Assembly (NCBI GenBank): GCA_025163595.1
Contig: CP104100.1
Coordinates: 1-64,000, forward strand
Length of the DNA stretch: 64,000 bases
Source of the DNA: Phaeobacter sp. G2
Lineage (GTDB): Bacteria; Pseudomonadota; Alphaproteobacteria; Rhodobacterales; Rhodobacteraceae
Reading direction: 5' to 3'
The notes below the pieces were generated by a model. It worked only from the letters and a program-made list of their open reading frames with translations, ran no database searches and had not been told where the DNA came from. This document shows, in pieces, positions 37,310 through 46,765 of this stretch. Position 1 is the stretch's first letter. Each line of letters opens with the position of its first letter. The position numbers and the translations under genes were made by a program.

Positions 37310-38581
37310 TTACCCCAGCTTCACGTTGTCGATGCCGACAATCTTGTCATAGACCCAGTACAGCAGCAGCACCACCGCCAGAAGGATCGCGCCCAGTGCC
37401 GCGCCCAGACCCCAGTTGCCCGATGTCGAGATATGATAGGCAATCAGGTTGGAGATGAAGGTCCCTTTGGTACCACCCACCAGGGCAGGCGTGATGTAGT
37501 AGCCAACCGCCAGGATGAAGACGAGGATCGATCCCGCGCCAATGCCCGGAATGGACTGAGGGAAATAAACCCGCCAGAAGGCTGTCCAGTTGGTGGCGCC
37601 CAGCGATTTGGCCGCCCGCAGATAGGTGGGCTGGATTGTCTGCATCACCGAATACATCGGCAGGATCATAAAGGGCAGTAGGATATGGGTCATCGCAATG
37701 ATGGTACCCAACTCGTTGTTGATCAACACAAGTCGATTGTCATCACCAACCAGCCCTATCCAGACCAGCACGTCATTGATGACGCCTTGCTGTTGCAACA
37801 GGATTTTCCAGGATGATGTCCGTACCAGCAGCGAGGTCCAGAATGGCAGCAGCACCAGGATCAGCAACATGTTGGCATTGCGGGTGGTGATATTGGCCAG
37901 CAGCCAAGCAACCGGATAGCCCAGCATAATGCAGCTGAAGGTGATGATCAGCGACATCCGCATGGTTCGGATCAACATGGTGTTGTAAATGCGTTCTGTC
38001 TCGGGACGGATCTCGGCACCATCAGCGCCCAGTTTCATGTCTACCGCATTGAGGAAATACCCCACGGTATGGGTCCCGGAATATGTCTTGATGGTGCGCC
38101 ACAGCTCGATATCAGCCCAGCCATCGTTGAGTTCGATCAGGCGTTCCTTGTAGGGGCCTTCGTTTTCAACATCCCATTTTCTGATCTTGCGGCCGGATTT
38201 ACGAAACACCGAGGACAGGCCTGGGTTCTCGTAGTTCAGGCGCTTTGCCACTTTTGTGTGCACCTTGATCTCTGCCGCGGCCTTTAGATCCACCGCCAGC
38301 GCGGCAAAAACCGCCTCGTCTGGCAATTCCGATGAGGCGGGATCCCAGGATTCGAGCGCTGTCACCGTTTTGGGTAGGATTTCCTGAACGATTCGGTTGT
38401 CTACCGAACGGTACAGCATATCGCCAACAGGCAGGATGAAGGTCACAAGGATAAACAGGAGCAGCGGTGCAATCAGCATCAAAGCCCTGAGCTTCTGCAG
38501 CCGCAGTGCCTTCGCGAGGCTACGCTTTAGCGGCGTGCCATCAGCGGCCAGCACAGGGCCATTTTGGGTGGTGTCACTCAT
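37310..38581 (-). CDS. Polyamine ABC transporter permease, PotB-like, with large periplasmic insertion
   Basis: A 423-residue permease, much longer than the usual 280-300 residues. The first helix is at about 33-56, then about 150 mostly hydrophilic residues follow before the second helix (about 205-230). The rest is a standard six-helix permease with the EAA loop (RAAKSLGATNWTAFWRVYFPQSIPG) near 330. The insertion would face the periplasm, where it could contact the binding protein. It follows the binding-protein gene by 89 bp and precedes the PotC-like gene by 6 bp. Confidence 0.88.
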   Translation of the reverse strand: MSDTTQNGPVLAADGTPLKRSLAKALRLQKLRALMLIAPLLLFILVTFILPVGDMLYRSVDNRIVQEILPKTVTALESWDPASSELPDEAVFAALAVDLKAAAEIKVHTKVAKRLNYENPGLSSVFRKSGRKIRKWDVENEGPYKERLIELNDGWADIELWRTIKTYSGTHTVGYFLNAVDMKLGADGAEIRPETERIYNTMLIRTMRMSLIITFSCIMLGYPVAWLLANITTRNANMLLILVLLPFWTSLLVRTSSWKILLQQQGVINDVLVWIGLVGDDNRLVLINNELGTIIAMTHILLPFMILPMYSVMQTIQPTYLRAAKSLGATNWTAFWRVYFPQSIPGIGAGSILVFILAVGYYITPALVGGTKGTFISNLIAYHISTSGNWGLGAALGAILLAVVLLLYWVYDKIVGIDNVKLG

Positions 38582-38670
38582 GGTGGGGATCCCCGTCGGG
38601 TCTTTTTTGATTGGTGGAGAAAGGGCCCAGACAATGCCGGGCCCTTTCCCGTTATCACAACGAGGTCAGA

Positions 38671-39777
38671 TTATTGGAGCAACCAGGCCTGGAATTTTGC
38701 GTCCAGATCATCACGGTTGTCTGCCCACCACTCATAGTCATAGGTGTGCACATTGCCAGAGTTGGCAGGATCTGTTGGCATGTGAGGCGCCATTTCGATG
38801 CCCAGCACTGCGTGCTTACCAACCAGCGGTGCCGAGGAGGCACGTGCAGGACCGTAAGAGATATACGCCGCCTGATCAGCAAGACGCTGAGTGTCGGTGG
38901 CGAACTTCAGGAAGTCCATTGCGCGGGCTTTGCGGTCCGCTGGCAGACCGGCGGGAACGATCCAGCCGTCCAGGTCAAAGGACTGCATGTCCCAGAGCAT
39001 ACCAATTGGCTGATCCTGCTCGGCAATCGCCGAGAACAGACGACCGTTGTAGGTCGAGCCCATGATCACTTCGCCATCGGCCAACAGCTGTGGTGTTTCC
39101 GCACCAGCAGACCACCAGACAACGCTGTCCTTGATGGTGTCGAGCTTGGCCAGGGCCTGTGTTACACCTTCGTCGGTGCCCAGAACGTCATAGATGTCGT
39201 CCTTGGCAACGCCGTCGCAGTACAGAGCCCATTCCATGTTGTCGATTGGGCGCTTCTGCAGCGAGCGTTTGCCTGGGAATTTTGCCAGGTCAAAGATGTC
39301 GCAAACAGAGGTAGGTGCCTCGGCGCCAACCAGGTCGGTGCGGTAGCCAAAGGTGGTCGAATAAACGATCTGAGGCACAAAGCAGTCAGAAACCAGCAGG
39401 TCGCCAAAGTCTTCCGAGGCAGGTGTGCCATCGGGAGCGGCGGCCAGGTCTGCGTCGTGGTCCAGCTCTGCAGCGAGACCTTCGTCACACAGGCGCATGG
39501 CGTCAGACGCAACAACGTCGACCAGATCCCAGGTCACATTGCCGGCTTCGTTCATGGCGCGCAGCTTGGCAACCGCTTCAGCCGAGCTTTCGTCCCAGAC
39601 GGCGCTAACGCCATCGTTTGCCGCCAGGTAGGGCTCAACATAGGCTTTGTTCTGGCTGTCCTGATAGGCACCGCCCCAGGATACCAGGGTCAGTTCGTTT
39701 GCCATGTCTTCGGCAAAGGCCGCCGGCGCGATCAGCGCCGTGGTCATAGCCAATGCTGACAGTTTTGTCATCTTCAT
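38671..39777 (-). CDS. Polyamine ABC transporter substrate-binding protein, PotD/PotF-like
   Basis: A 368-residue periplasmic binding protein with a signal peptide (about 1-22, ending AAFAED). The mature start ELTLVSWGGAYQDSQ is typical of the family-1/PotD branch with spermidine or putrescine ligands. Unusually, four or more cysteines are present in the mature protein (in RLCDEG, SDCFVP, SVCDIF and ALYCDG), which may form periplasmic disulfides. AAGGAG precedes the ATG. A hairpin separates it from the upstream ATPase gene, as often seen where binding protein is made in excess. Confidence 0.88.
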   Translation of the reverse strand: MKMTKLSALAMTTALIAPAAFAEDMANELTLVSWGGAYQDSQNKAYVEPYLAANDGVSAVWDESSAEAVAKLRAMNEAGNVTWDLVDVVASDAMRLCDEGLAAELDHDADLAAAPDGTPASEDFGDLLVSDCFVPQIVYSTTFGYRTDLVGAEAPTSVCDIFDLAKFPGKRSLQKRPIDNMEWALYCDGVAKDDIYDVLGTDEGVTQALAKLDTIKDSVVWWSAGAETPQLLADGEVIMGSTYNGRLFSAIAEQDQPIGMLWDMQSFDLDGWIVPAGLPADRKARAMDFLKFATDTQRLADQAAYISYGPARASSAPLVGKHAVLGIEMAPHMPTDPANSGNVHTYDYEWWADNRDDLDAKFQAWLLQ

Positions 39778-39819
39778 GAGAAGTCACTCCTTGTTGAATT
39801 TCGTTCGTTAATATTTACC

Positions 39820-39842
39820 CTCCCGGTCATACTCGCCGGGAG
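39820..39842 (-). promoter_or_regulatory. Hairpin between the ATPase and binding-protein genes
   Basis: CTCCCGG (39820-39826) pairs with CCGGGAG (39836-39842) around a 9-base loop. It lies in the 87-bp gap of the minus-strand operon with no strong T-run, so it may protect an mRNA end or cause partial termination between the genes. Confidence 0.5.
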
Positions 39843-39864
39843 TTGTGCTTGTGTACGGTATGGA

Positions 39865-41061
39865 TCAGGCGTCCAAGGCGTGGCAGTCGTCGGGCAACCA
39901 GCCAATTTCGATCTGCTGACCGGGTTTAAGACGGACCTGATCAGGCGCATTCCGTGTCTTGATCACAAATTCATCGTTGCCTGCAACGCGCAGTCGGGTG
40001 CGAAAGATGTCACCCATGTAGATGAATTCAAGCACTTCTGCCTTCAGGGTATGAACCCCTTCGGCAAGACGATCCTTGTTGTATTCAACGCGCTCTGGGC
40101 GAATCGAAACACGCGTCCGCTCGCCCGGCTTGCTGACGTTGACGGGCCGACAGTCGATCAGCTCACCACCGTCCAGCTGCACCAGCGCGACACCGTTGTT
40201 GATCTCTTTGACGGTGCCTTCGAGCGTGTTGTTTTCACCGATGAACTGCGCAACAAAGCTGTTCTGCGGTTCTTCATACAGCTTGTCTGGCGGCGCCAAC
40301 TGCTGAATGCGGCCATCTTCAAACACCGCAACCCGGTCCGACATCGTCAGGGCTTCGGTCTGGTCATGGGTCACATAGACCACAGTAATGCCCAGGCGGT
40401 GCGCCAGGTGGGTGATTTCAAACTGCATCTTTTCCCGCAGCTGTTTGTCCAGCGCGCCAAGCGGTTCATCCATCAAAACCAGCTCGGGCTCAAACACCAG
40501 CGCCCGCGCCAGGGCGATACGCTGCTGCTGTCCACCAGAAAGCTGCGAAGGACGACGGCCACCAAAGCTGCCCATTTCCACCATATCCAACGCGCGCTTT
40601 ACCTTTTCCTCACGCTCGGATTTGCCCATCTTGCGGACTTCCAGCGGGAAGGAGAGGTTTTCGGCAATGGTCATGTGCGGGAACAGGGCATAATTCTGAA
40701 ACACCATGCCGATGCCACGTTTATGCGGCGGGATGTTGTTGATCGAGGTGCCACCAAGGCGAATATCGCCATGGGTTGCCGTCTCAAATCCAGCCAACAT
40801 CATCAAGCAGGTGGTTTTACCGGAACCCGAGGGGCCCAACATGGTGAGGAACTCACCTCTGGGCATAATGAGGTTCAGGTCTTTTACGACAAGATTTTCA
40901 CCATCGTAGCTCTTTTGCACGCGTTCGAATTCTACGAACGCGTCAGTATTAGACGCATCAGCCAAAGCAGGCTCCCCGTTTTTTATAATCGGCAGATTGG
41001 TTCTGCGCTTCTGACGTGATGTAAGCATACCCTTGCCGGGGGATGCAACCGCATCATCCAT
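39865..41061 (-). CDS. Polyamine ABC transporter ATPase, PotA-like
   Basis: A 398-residue ATPase (386-398 depending on start). Walker A is LGPSGSGKTT, the signature LSGGQQQRIALARAL, Walker B LVLMDEPLGALD, followed by a C-terminal TOBE domain (about 310-395) typical of PotA/MalK-type subunits. Two starts are possible: ATG 41061 with no visible ribosome binding site, or ATG 41028 preceded by CAAGGGT, which would remove 11 residues; I keep the longer one with reservation. It is the first gene of the operon. Confidence 0.9.
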   Translation of the reverse strand: MDDAVASPGKGMLTSRQKRRTNLPIIKNGEPALADASNTDAFVEFERVQKSYDGENLVVKDLNLIMPRGEFLTMLGPSGSGKTTCLMMLAGFETATHGDIRLGGTSINNIPPHKRGIGMVFQNYALFPHMTIAENLSFPLEVRKMGKSEREEKVKRALDMVEMGSFGGRRPSQLSGGQQQRIALARALVFEPELVLMDEPLGALDKQLREKMQFEITHLAHRLGITVVYVTHDQTEALTMSDRVAVFEDGRIQQLAPPDKLYEEPQNSFVAQFIGENNTLEGTVKEINNGVALVQLDGGELIDCRPVNVSKPGERTRVSIRPERVEYNKDRLAEGVHTLKAEVLEFIYMGDIFRTRLRVAGNDEFVIKTRNAPDQVRLKPGQQIEIGWLPDDCHALDA

Positions 41062-41184
41062 TAATAATTATCAGACCAGCTTAGGCCGCAACGATAGACA
41101 CTTTGGACTCACAGCGCCCCCCAACGACAGATTTGCGACAGATTTGTGCAGTTTCCGCTAACACTGGGGAACTCTTGTTCACCA

Positions 41185-41223
41185 TAAACAAAAAGGCCTC
41201 GCACCTGATGGGGTGCAAGGCCT
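41185..41223 (-). terminator. Terminator of the aminotransferase gene
   Basis: AGGCCT plus GCACC (41194-41205) pairs with GGTGC plus AGGCCT (41212-41223, bulged). Read on the minus strand, TTTTTGTTT follows. It separates the aminotransferase from the downstream potADBC-like operon, which therefore has its own promoter. Confidence 0.8.
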
Positions 41224-41260
41224 GGGGTGCTTTGGCCAGGTTGTTCTTTGCCGCGCAGGG

Positions 41261-42655
41261 TCAGGCGCTGTGCAGCAGATCCTTTTCCTGCAGAATTGCA
41301 TAACACTCATCCAGCGAGCTCCGGGCCCGCGCGATCAGGACATCAATCTCCTCAGGGGTGATCACCAGTGGTGGTGAAATAATCATCCGATCGCCCACAT
41401 GCCGCATAACGAGGTTATTGGCAAAGCAGCGCTCGCGGCAGATAAACCCGACAGTTCCCGCCTCGGTCGCAAAGCCCGCCCGGCTGTCTTTGTTCGGAAC
41501 CAGGGCAATCGACCCCATCATGCCGACGATCTTGGCTTCGCCTACCAGCGGGTGATCTGCCAGCGCTTCCCATTTCTCTTTCAGATAGGGCGCCGCAACA
41601 TCCTGAACATGACCAACGACATTCTCTTCTTCGAGAATACGCAGGTTTTCCAGCGCCACAGCCGAGGCCACGGGATGGCCGGAATAGGTATAGCCATGGT
41701 TAAACTCATCCGAGCCAATGACCGCTGCAACCTCATCGCTGACAATTGAGCCGCCGATGGGCGCATAGCCGGACGACAATCCCTTGGCGATGGTCATGAT
41801 ATCCGGACGAATTCCCATGGTTTGCGAGCCAAACCAATTGCCGGTGCGACCAAACCCACAGATCACCTCATCCGCGATCAGCAGGATTTCATATTTGTCG
41901 CAGATGCGCTGGATCTCAGGCCAATAGGTGGCAGGCGGCACGATAACACCGCCAGCGCCCTGGACAGGTTCAGCGATAAAGGCGGCAACCCGATCTTCGC
42001 CCAGTTCCAGAATCGCGGCTTCCAGCTCCTGCGCCCGTGCCAAACCAAAATCATCCTCGGAGGTGTCGCCACCTTCGGCCCACCAATGGGGCTGGTTGAT
42101 GTGATGAATATCCGGGATCGGCAGCCCGCCCTGCGCGTGCATCCCGCTCATACCGCCCAGCGAGCCACTGCCCACAGAAGAGCCGTGATAGGCATTATGG
42201 CGACTGATAATGACCGATTTTGTTGGCTTACCCTTCAGCGCCCAATAGTGCCGCACCATACGGATATTGGTGTCGTTTGCCTCAGATCCTGAACCCGCAA
42301 AAAACACGTGGTTCAAATCACCTGGTGCCAGCTCAGCAATTTTGGCGGCCAATGCAATCACCGGCACATGGGTGGTTTGGAAAAAGGTGTTGTAATAGGG
42401 CAGTTCCCGCATCTGGCGCGCAGCCACATCGGCCAGCTCATCGCGGCCATAGCCAATGTTGACACACCACAGGCCCGCCATGGCGTCTAGGATCTCATTT
42501 CCCTCACTATCGGTCAGGGTAACACCCGTCGCACGGGTAATGATGCGGCTGCCCTTTTCGGCCAATTCGCCGTTGGCGGTAAAGGGGTGCATATGGTGGG
42601 CAGCATCCAAAGCCTGCAATTCGGCCGTGGGCATGTGATTGGTGATCGCGTTCAT
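41261..42655 (-). CDS. Omega-aminotransferase (putrescine/amine:pyruvate type)
   Basis: A 464-residue class III PLP aminotransferase. The PLP lysine is K291 in TIAKGLSSGY, D262 (ADEVICGFGR) contacts the pyridine nitrogen, and GSEAN (123-127) binds phosphate. The chain resembles, from memory, the structurally characterised Ruegeria pomeroyi amine transaminase almost throughout. Between two polyamine transporters it most likely transaminates putrescine or related amines to pyruvate, like SpuC. A TGATCAAAT site lies about 40 bp before the start, and the GntR gene precedes it by 65 bp. Confidence 0.92.
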   Translation of the reverse strand: MNAITNHMPTAELQALDAAHHMHPFTANGELAEKGSRIITRATGVTLTDSEGNEILDAMAGLWCVNIGYGRDELADVAARQMRELPYYNTFFQTTHVPVIALAAKIAELAPGDLNHVFFAGSGSEANDTNIRMVRHYWALKGKPTKSVIISRHNAYHGSSVGSGSLGGMSGMHAQGGLPIPDIHHINQPHWWAEGGDTSEDDFGLARAQELEAAILELGEDRVAAFIAEPVQGAGGVIVPPATYWPEIQRICDKYEILLIADEVICGFGRTGNWFGSQTMGIRPDIMTIAKGLSSGYAPIGGSIVSDEVAAVIGSDEFNHGYTYSGHPVASAVALENLRILEEENVVGHVQDVAAPYLKEKWEALADHPLVGEAKIVGMMGSIALVPNKDSRAGFATEAGTVGFICRERCFANNLVMRHVGDRMIISPPLVITPEEIDVLIARARSSLDECYAILQEKDLLHSA

Positions 42656-42690
42656 CAGGCAGACTCCGTCAATGAGAGATTGGCCCTAGA

Positions 42691-42704
42691 ATATGATCAA
42701 ATTT
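42691..42704. promoter_or_regulatory. Candidate GntR operator upstream of the aminotransferase
   Basis: ATATGATCAAATTT contains the palindrome TGATCA and the nine-base string TGATCAAAT, which recurs upstream of the potF-like gene at 43504. The two lie on either side of the GntR gene at 42721, 40-45 bp before the start codons of both likely targets. Confidence 0.4.
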
Positions 42705-42720
42705 CTCCTTGTCAATCGAA

Positions 42721-43416
42721 TCAGTTGGCGCTGACCAGCCCCTGACTCACTTGTTCCATGCCCTGTTCGACGTCTTTTTCCATCGCCAGCGCCACTTTTT
42801 CTGCCTCCCCCCGACGCATGGCCTCAATGATGTCCTTATGGCGGTCCGGGAAACTCTGGGTTCCAAAGCGACCGCAGACCACCCGCAGCGAAGGACCAAA
42901 GCGCAGCCACAGCCGGTCTGCCAAATCCGACATGATCGGCGCGTCGGCGCAGGCATAGAGTTCGGAATGGAAGCTGTAGTTCTGCACCAAATAGCCGGTG
43001 ACATCCCCCGCAGAAATCGCCTGATCCAGGGCGGTATCAATGGCTTCCAAACGGGCGATCTGATCGGCAGATATGCGCAGAGCAGCCCGGCGTGCAAGCT
43101 CTGACTCTATTGTTTTTCTTACAAAAATCAGCTCATCTATATCCTCAGACCGCAGCAAGGGCACCGAGACCCGGCGGTTGCCCTGAAACATCAAAGCCCC
43201 ATCGGAAATCAACCGCCGAATGGCCTCACGTACCGGGGTCATGCCCGCCCCCAATGACTCGGTCAGCCCCTGGATGGTGACCGCCTGCCCTGGGGCCAGC
43301 TCGCCAAAGAGAATTTGCGCGCGCATCTTTTGATAGACGGTCTCATGGGCGGGCAGTTTTGGCCTATCATCCGGGGCGGCCTGGTCTGCGTGAGATGCTA
43401 ATTTGGTCACCGACAC
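42721..43416 (-). CDS. GntR-family regulator (FCD type) of the polyamine locus
   Basis: A 231-residue regulator with an N-terminal winged helix-turn-helix (about 25-90, GAGMTPVREAIRRLISDGAL) and an FCD ligand domain whose metal ligands are suggested by NYSFHSELY and FPDRHKDII. It lies between the aminotransferase and the second transporter operon, divergent from the latter. Regulation of both by a polyamine-type ligand is inferred from context and a shared site. Start ATG 43416 follows a weak AGGAGG-like stretch. Confidence 0.88.
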   Translation of the reverse strand: MSVTKLASHADQAAPDDRPKLPAHETVYQKMRAQILFGELAPGQAVTIQGLTESLGAGMTPVREAIRRLISDGALMFQGNRRVSVPLLRSEDIDELIFVRKTIESELARRAALRISADQIARLEAIDTALDQAISAGDVTGYLVQNYSFHSELYACADAPIMSDLADRLWLRFGPSLRVVCGRFGTQSFPDRHKDIIEAMRRGEAEKVALAMEKDVEQGMEQVSQGLVSAN

Positions 43417-43500
43417 TTGCGATTATCCTCCTAAATTTTGAGCAGCTTGCACGAAGTTCTGCCCGGTGGAAACATAAACAGTATTGCCGAATGAGGTAAA

Positions 43501-43514
43501 ACTTGATCAAATCT
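43501..43514. promoter_or_regulatory. Candidate GntR operator upstream of the potF-like gene
   Basis: ACTTGATCAAATCT holds the perfect palindrome TTGATCAA and the same TGATCAAAT as the site at 42694. It lies about 45 bp before the potF-like start, in the divergent region with the GntR gene. Confidence 0.42.
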
Positions 43515-43555
43515 AGTTCAGCCGGGCTCACACCGGTACCCACAGGGAGATTTCC

Positions 43556-44641
43556 ATGACACTCAAAATGCTCACAACCACCACCGCCGTCGCCTTGCTC
43601 GGCTCGGTCGCCATGGCAGACGAAGTACGCGTCTACAACTGGTCCGACTATATTGATGAAGCACTGCTGGAAAAGTTCGAGACTGAAACCGGTATCGAAC
43701 TGATCTACGATGTCTTTGACAGCAATGAACTGCTGGAAACCAAAATGCTGGCCGGTGGATCTGGGTATGACGTTGTGGTGCCCAGTGGCACATTCCTGCA
43801 GCGTCAGATTATCGCCGGGTCTTTCCAAAAGCTGGACATGTCCAAGCTGCCTAACCACAAGAACATGTGGGATGTCGTGGAAACCCGCACCGAACAATAT
43901 GACCCGGACAATGCCTATTCCATCAACTACATGTGGGGCACCACCGGCATCGGCGTAAACATCGGCAAAGTCAAAGAACTGCTGGGCGACGATGCGCCGA
44001 TCAACTCGCTTGAGCTGGTCTTTAACCCCGCCAATATGGAAAAGCTGAGCGAATGCGGCGTGCACTTCCTGGATGCGCCTGCTGAAATGATCCCGGCCGC
44101 GCTGAAATACATCGGCGAAGACCCCAACAGCCATGACCCCGAGGTGCTGGCCAAGGCCGAAGCCGTCTTCATGGGCATTCGCCCCTATATCCAGAAATTC
44201 CACTCGTCCGAGTATATCAATGGTCTGGCGAACGGCGATATCTGCGTTGCTGTTGGCTGGTCCGGGGACGTGCTGCAGGCCCGCGATCGCGCTGCTGAGG
44301 CCGACAATGGCGTCGAAATCGCCTATCATGCAGCCGTCGAGGGCGCGCAGATGTGGTTTGACCAGATGGCCATCCCAGTTGATGCACCAAACCCGGATGC
44401 GGCGCATGCCTTCCTGAACTTCATCATGGATCCGCAGAATATGGCGGCCGCATCGAACTATGTGTATTACGCCAACGGCAACATGGCCTCGCAAGAGTTC
44501 CTGGCTGAAGACGTGGTCGGCGATCCGGCGATCTACCCCGATGCGGATACACTGGCCAACCTCTTCACCACCACCCCCTATGCCCCCAAGGTACAGCGTG
44601 TGGTGACCCGCATGTGGACCAAAATCAAATCAGGCACCTGA
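43556..44641 (+). CDS. potF: Putrescine-type ABC transporter substrate-binding protein
   Basis: A 361-residue periplasmic binding protein with a signal peptide (about 1-21, ending AMADE). The mature start VRVYNWSDYID is the hallmark of PotD/PotF, and aspartate and tryptophan residues that cage the amines are visible in YNWSDYI and VGWSGDVL. It leads the operon potF-potG-potH-potI with an FAD oxidase. GGGAG precedes the ATG. The name reflects the gene order; putrescine as ligand is inference. Confidence 0.88.
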   Translation: MTLKMLTTTTAVALLGSVAMADEVRVYNWSDYIDEALLEKFETETGIELIYDVFDSNELLETKMLAGGSGYDVVVPSGTFLQRQIIAGSFQKLDMSKLPNHKNMWDVVETRTEQYDPDNAYSINYMWGTTGIGVNIGKVKELLGDDAPINSLELVFNPANMEKLSECGVHFLDAPAEMIPAALKYIGEDPNSHDPEVLAKAEAVFMGIRPYIQKFHSSEYINGLANGDICVAVGWSGDVLQARDRAAEADNGVEIAYHAAVEGAQMWFDQMAIPVDAPNPDAAHAFLNFIMDPQNMAAASNYVYYANGNMASQEFLAEDVVGDPAIYPDADTLANLFTTTPYAPKVQRVVTRMWTKIKSGT

Positions 44642-44756
44642 TCTCAGACGCTTGATCCGGCGGGGCGCCCAGCGCGCCCTGCCATTGCCTAATTGCGACA
44701 AACCTCTGATAACGTGGCTTGCAGTCCGCGTTTTCAGAAATTGCGGGGGACGCAGC

Positions 44757-45884
44757 TTGACCATTCCTGTATTCGAACCCTGGAACGATCCAGAGGCCAA
44801 GCCTTTGATCCAGTTTCAGAACGTCACAAAACGATTTGGTGATTTCACGGCGATCGACGACCTGACCATCGGCATCTATGAGAAAGAGTTCTTTGCGCTT
44901 TTGGGCCCATCGGGCTGCGGCAAGACCACCATGATGCGGATGCTTGCCGGGTTTGAAACCCCCTCTGAGGGAAAGATCTTTCTGGCCGGTCAAGACATGG
45001 CGCCGGTGCCTCCGAACAAGCGCGCCACCAATATGATGTTTCAGTCCTACGCGCTGTTCCCGCATCTGAGCATCTGGGAAAACATCGCCTTTGGCCTGAA
45101 GCGCGAAGGCATGGCCAAGCCCGAGATCAGCAACCGAGTGGACGAAATGCTGCGCCTGACCCGGCTGGAGAAATTTGCCAGCCGCAAGCCGCACCAAATA
45201 TCGGGTGGTCAGCGTCAGCGGGTTGCTCTGGCACGCTCACTTGCCAAAAAGCCCAAGCTTCTGCTGCTGGATGAACCCCTGGGTGCGCTAGACAAAAAGC
45301 TGCGTCAGGACACCCAGTTTGAGCTGATGGACATTCAGGAAAAGACCGGCACCACCTTTGTCATTGTGACCCATGACCAGGAAGAGGCGATGACCGTCGC
45401 CAGCCGCGTCGCGGTAATGGACAACGGCAGGATCATCCAGGTCGCGACCCCGGACCGTATCTATGAAACGCCCAATTCGGTCTATGTTGCTGATTTCATC
45501 GGCGAGGTGAACATCATCGGCGGGACCGCCACCCCAAATGGCGAAGACAGCTATTCAATGGCCTGGAAGGACGGGCAAGCGCCCCTGAATGTCAAATCGC
45601 CAAACCCTTTCTCCGACGGTCAGCCCTGTCATCTGGCGATACGCCCAGAGAAAGTCACCATTACTTCTGACAAACCCACTGATGTCGATAATGCGGTGGA
45701 GGGAAAGATCCTCGATATCGCGTATCTCGGCAATATCTCCACCTATCATGTCGAACTGCCCTCTGGCGCGGTGATCAAGGCGCAAAGCGCCAACACCCGC
45801 CGCATTTCACGTCGTGCTTTCACTTGGGAAGACACTGTCTGGCTGTCCTGGACCGCCACGGCAGGCGTTCTGTTGGCTGAATAA
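44757..45884 (+). CDS. potG: Putrescine-type ABC transporter ATPase
   Basis: A 375-residue ATPase with Walker A LGPSGCGKTT, signature ISGGQRQRVALARSL, Walker B LLLLDEPLGALD and a C-terminal TOBE domain. No ATG is near the family start; TTG 44757 (LTIPVFEPWNDPEAKP) follows GCGGGGGACGC and fits PotG alignments, so I chose it. An ATG at 44652 would add 35 residues that look non-conserved. Its stop overlaps the next gene by 1 bp (TAATG). Confidence 0.9.
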   Translation: MTIPVFEPWNDPEAKPLIQFQNVTKRFGDFTAIDDLTIGIYEKEFFALLGPSGCGKTTMMRMLAGFETPSEGKIFLAGQDMAPVPPNKRATNMMFQSYALFPHLSIWENIAFGLKREGMAKPEISNRVDEMLRLTRLEKFASRKPHQISGGQRQRVALARSLAKKPKLLLLDEPLGALDKKLRQDTQFELMDIQEKTGTTFVIVTHDQEEAMTVASRVAVMDNGRIIQVATPDRIYETPNSVYVADFIGEVNIIGGTATPNGEDSYSMAWKDGQAPLNVKSPNPFSDGQPCHLAIRPEKVTITSDKPTDVDNAVEGKILDIAYLGNISTYHVELPSGAVIKAQSANTRRISRRAFTWEDTVWLSWTATAGVLLAE

Positions 45885-46765
45885 TGCGCCGCTTTACCCT
45901 GATCGCTGTCCCGTATCTCTGGCTCTTGGCGCTGTTTTTGGTGCCCTTTGTCATCGTGTTTAAGATCTCGCTTTCCGATGTGGCCCTGGCCCGTCCGCCC
46001 TATACGCCGCATTTTGACTGGGCGACCGGAATTTGGGCCTTCCTGTCAGAGCTGGATTTTGAAAACTTCGCCTGGTTGACCCAGGATGATCTCTACTGGA
46101 AAGCCTATCTCAGCTCGCTGAAGATCGCCCTGATCTCGACCACGCTGACGCTCTTGGTTGGCTATCCGATGGCCTATGCCATGGCACGCGCGCCCGAAGA
46201 ATGGCGTGCAACCCTGATGATGTTGGTGATTCTGCCGTTCTGGACCAGCTTTCTGATCCGGGTTTATGCCTGGATGGGCATCCTGTCGAACGAAGGCTTT
46301 CTCAATCAGTTCTTGCTGTGGACCGGGGTGATTTCCGAACCGCTCACCATCCTCAACACCAATACCGCCGTCTATATCGGTATCGTTTACACCTATCTGC
46401 CGTTTATGATCCTGCCGATCTATGCCGCCCTTGAACGGCTGGACGAATCGCTGATTGAGGCCGCCGAGGATCTGGGCTGTTCGCGCCTGTCGGCCTTTTG
46501 GCTGGTGACTATCCCGCTGTCGAAAAACGGCATCATCGCCGGCTGTTTTCTGGTCTTCATCCCGGTGCTGGGCGAATTCGTCATTCCATCGCTGCTGGGC
46601 GGATCTGACACGCTGATGATCGGTAAGGTCCTGTGGGAAGAGTTCTTCTCCAACCGCGACTGGCCCGTGGCATCTGCAGTGGCAGTTGTGCTGTTGCTGC
46701 TCTTGATCATTCCCATTGTGCTGTTCCAGCGCAATCAGCAAAAACAGCAGGAGGCCGAACAATGA
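45884..46765 (+). CDS. potH: Putrescine-type ABC transporter permease
   Basis: A 293-residue six-helix permease with the EAA loop (IEAAEDLGCSRLSAFWLVTIPLSKNG, about 186-211). Unlike the PotB-like permease at 37310 it has a normal length and a short first periplasmic loop. It overlaps potG by 1 bp and potI by 4 bp, so the subunits are translationally coupled. Confidence 0.9.
   Translation: MRRFTLIAVPYLWLLALFLVPFVIVFKISLSDVALARPPYTPHFDWATGIWAFLSELDFENFAWLTQDDLYWKAYLSSLKIALISTTLTLLVGYPMAYAMARAPEEWRATLMMLVILPFWTSFLIRVYAWMGILSNEGFLNQFLLWTGVISEPLTILNTNTAVYIGIVYTYLPFMILPIYAALERLDESLIEAAEDLGCSRLSAFWLVTIPLSKNGIIAGCFLVFIPVLGEFVIPSLLGGSDTLMIGKVLWEEFFSNRDWPVASAVAVVLLLLLIIPIVLFQRNQQKQQEAEQ

Noticed and set aside
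38671..39777. Idea that the first transporter uses a different substrate class such as iron
   Set aside because: The binding protein start and the locus context fit polyamines better; the ligand remains uncertain and is stated so.
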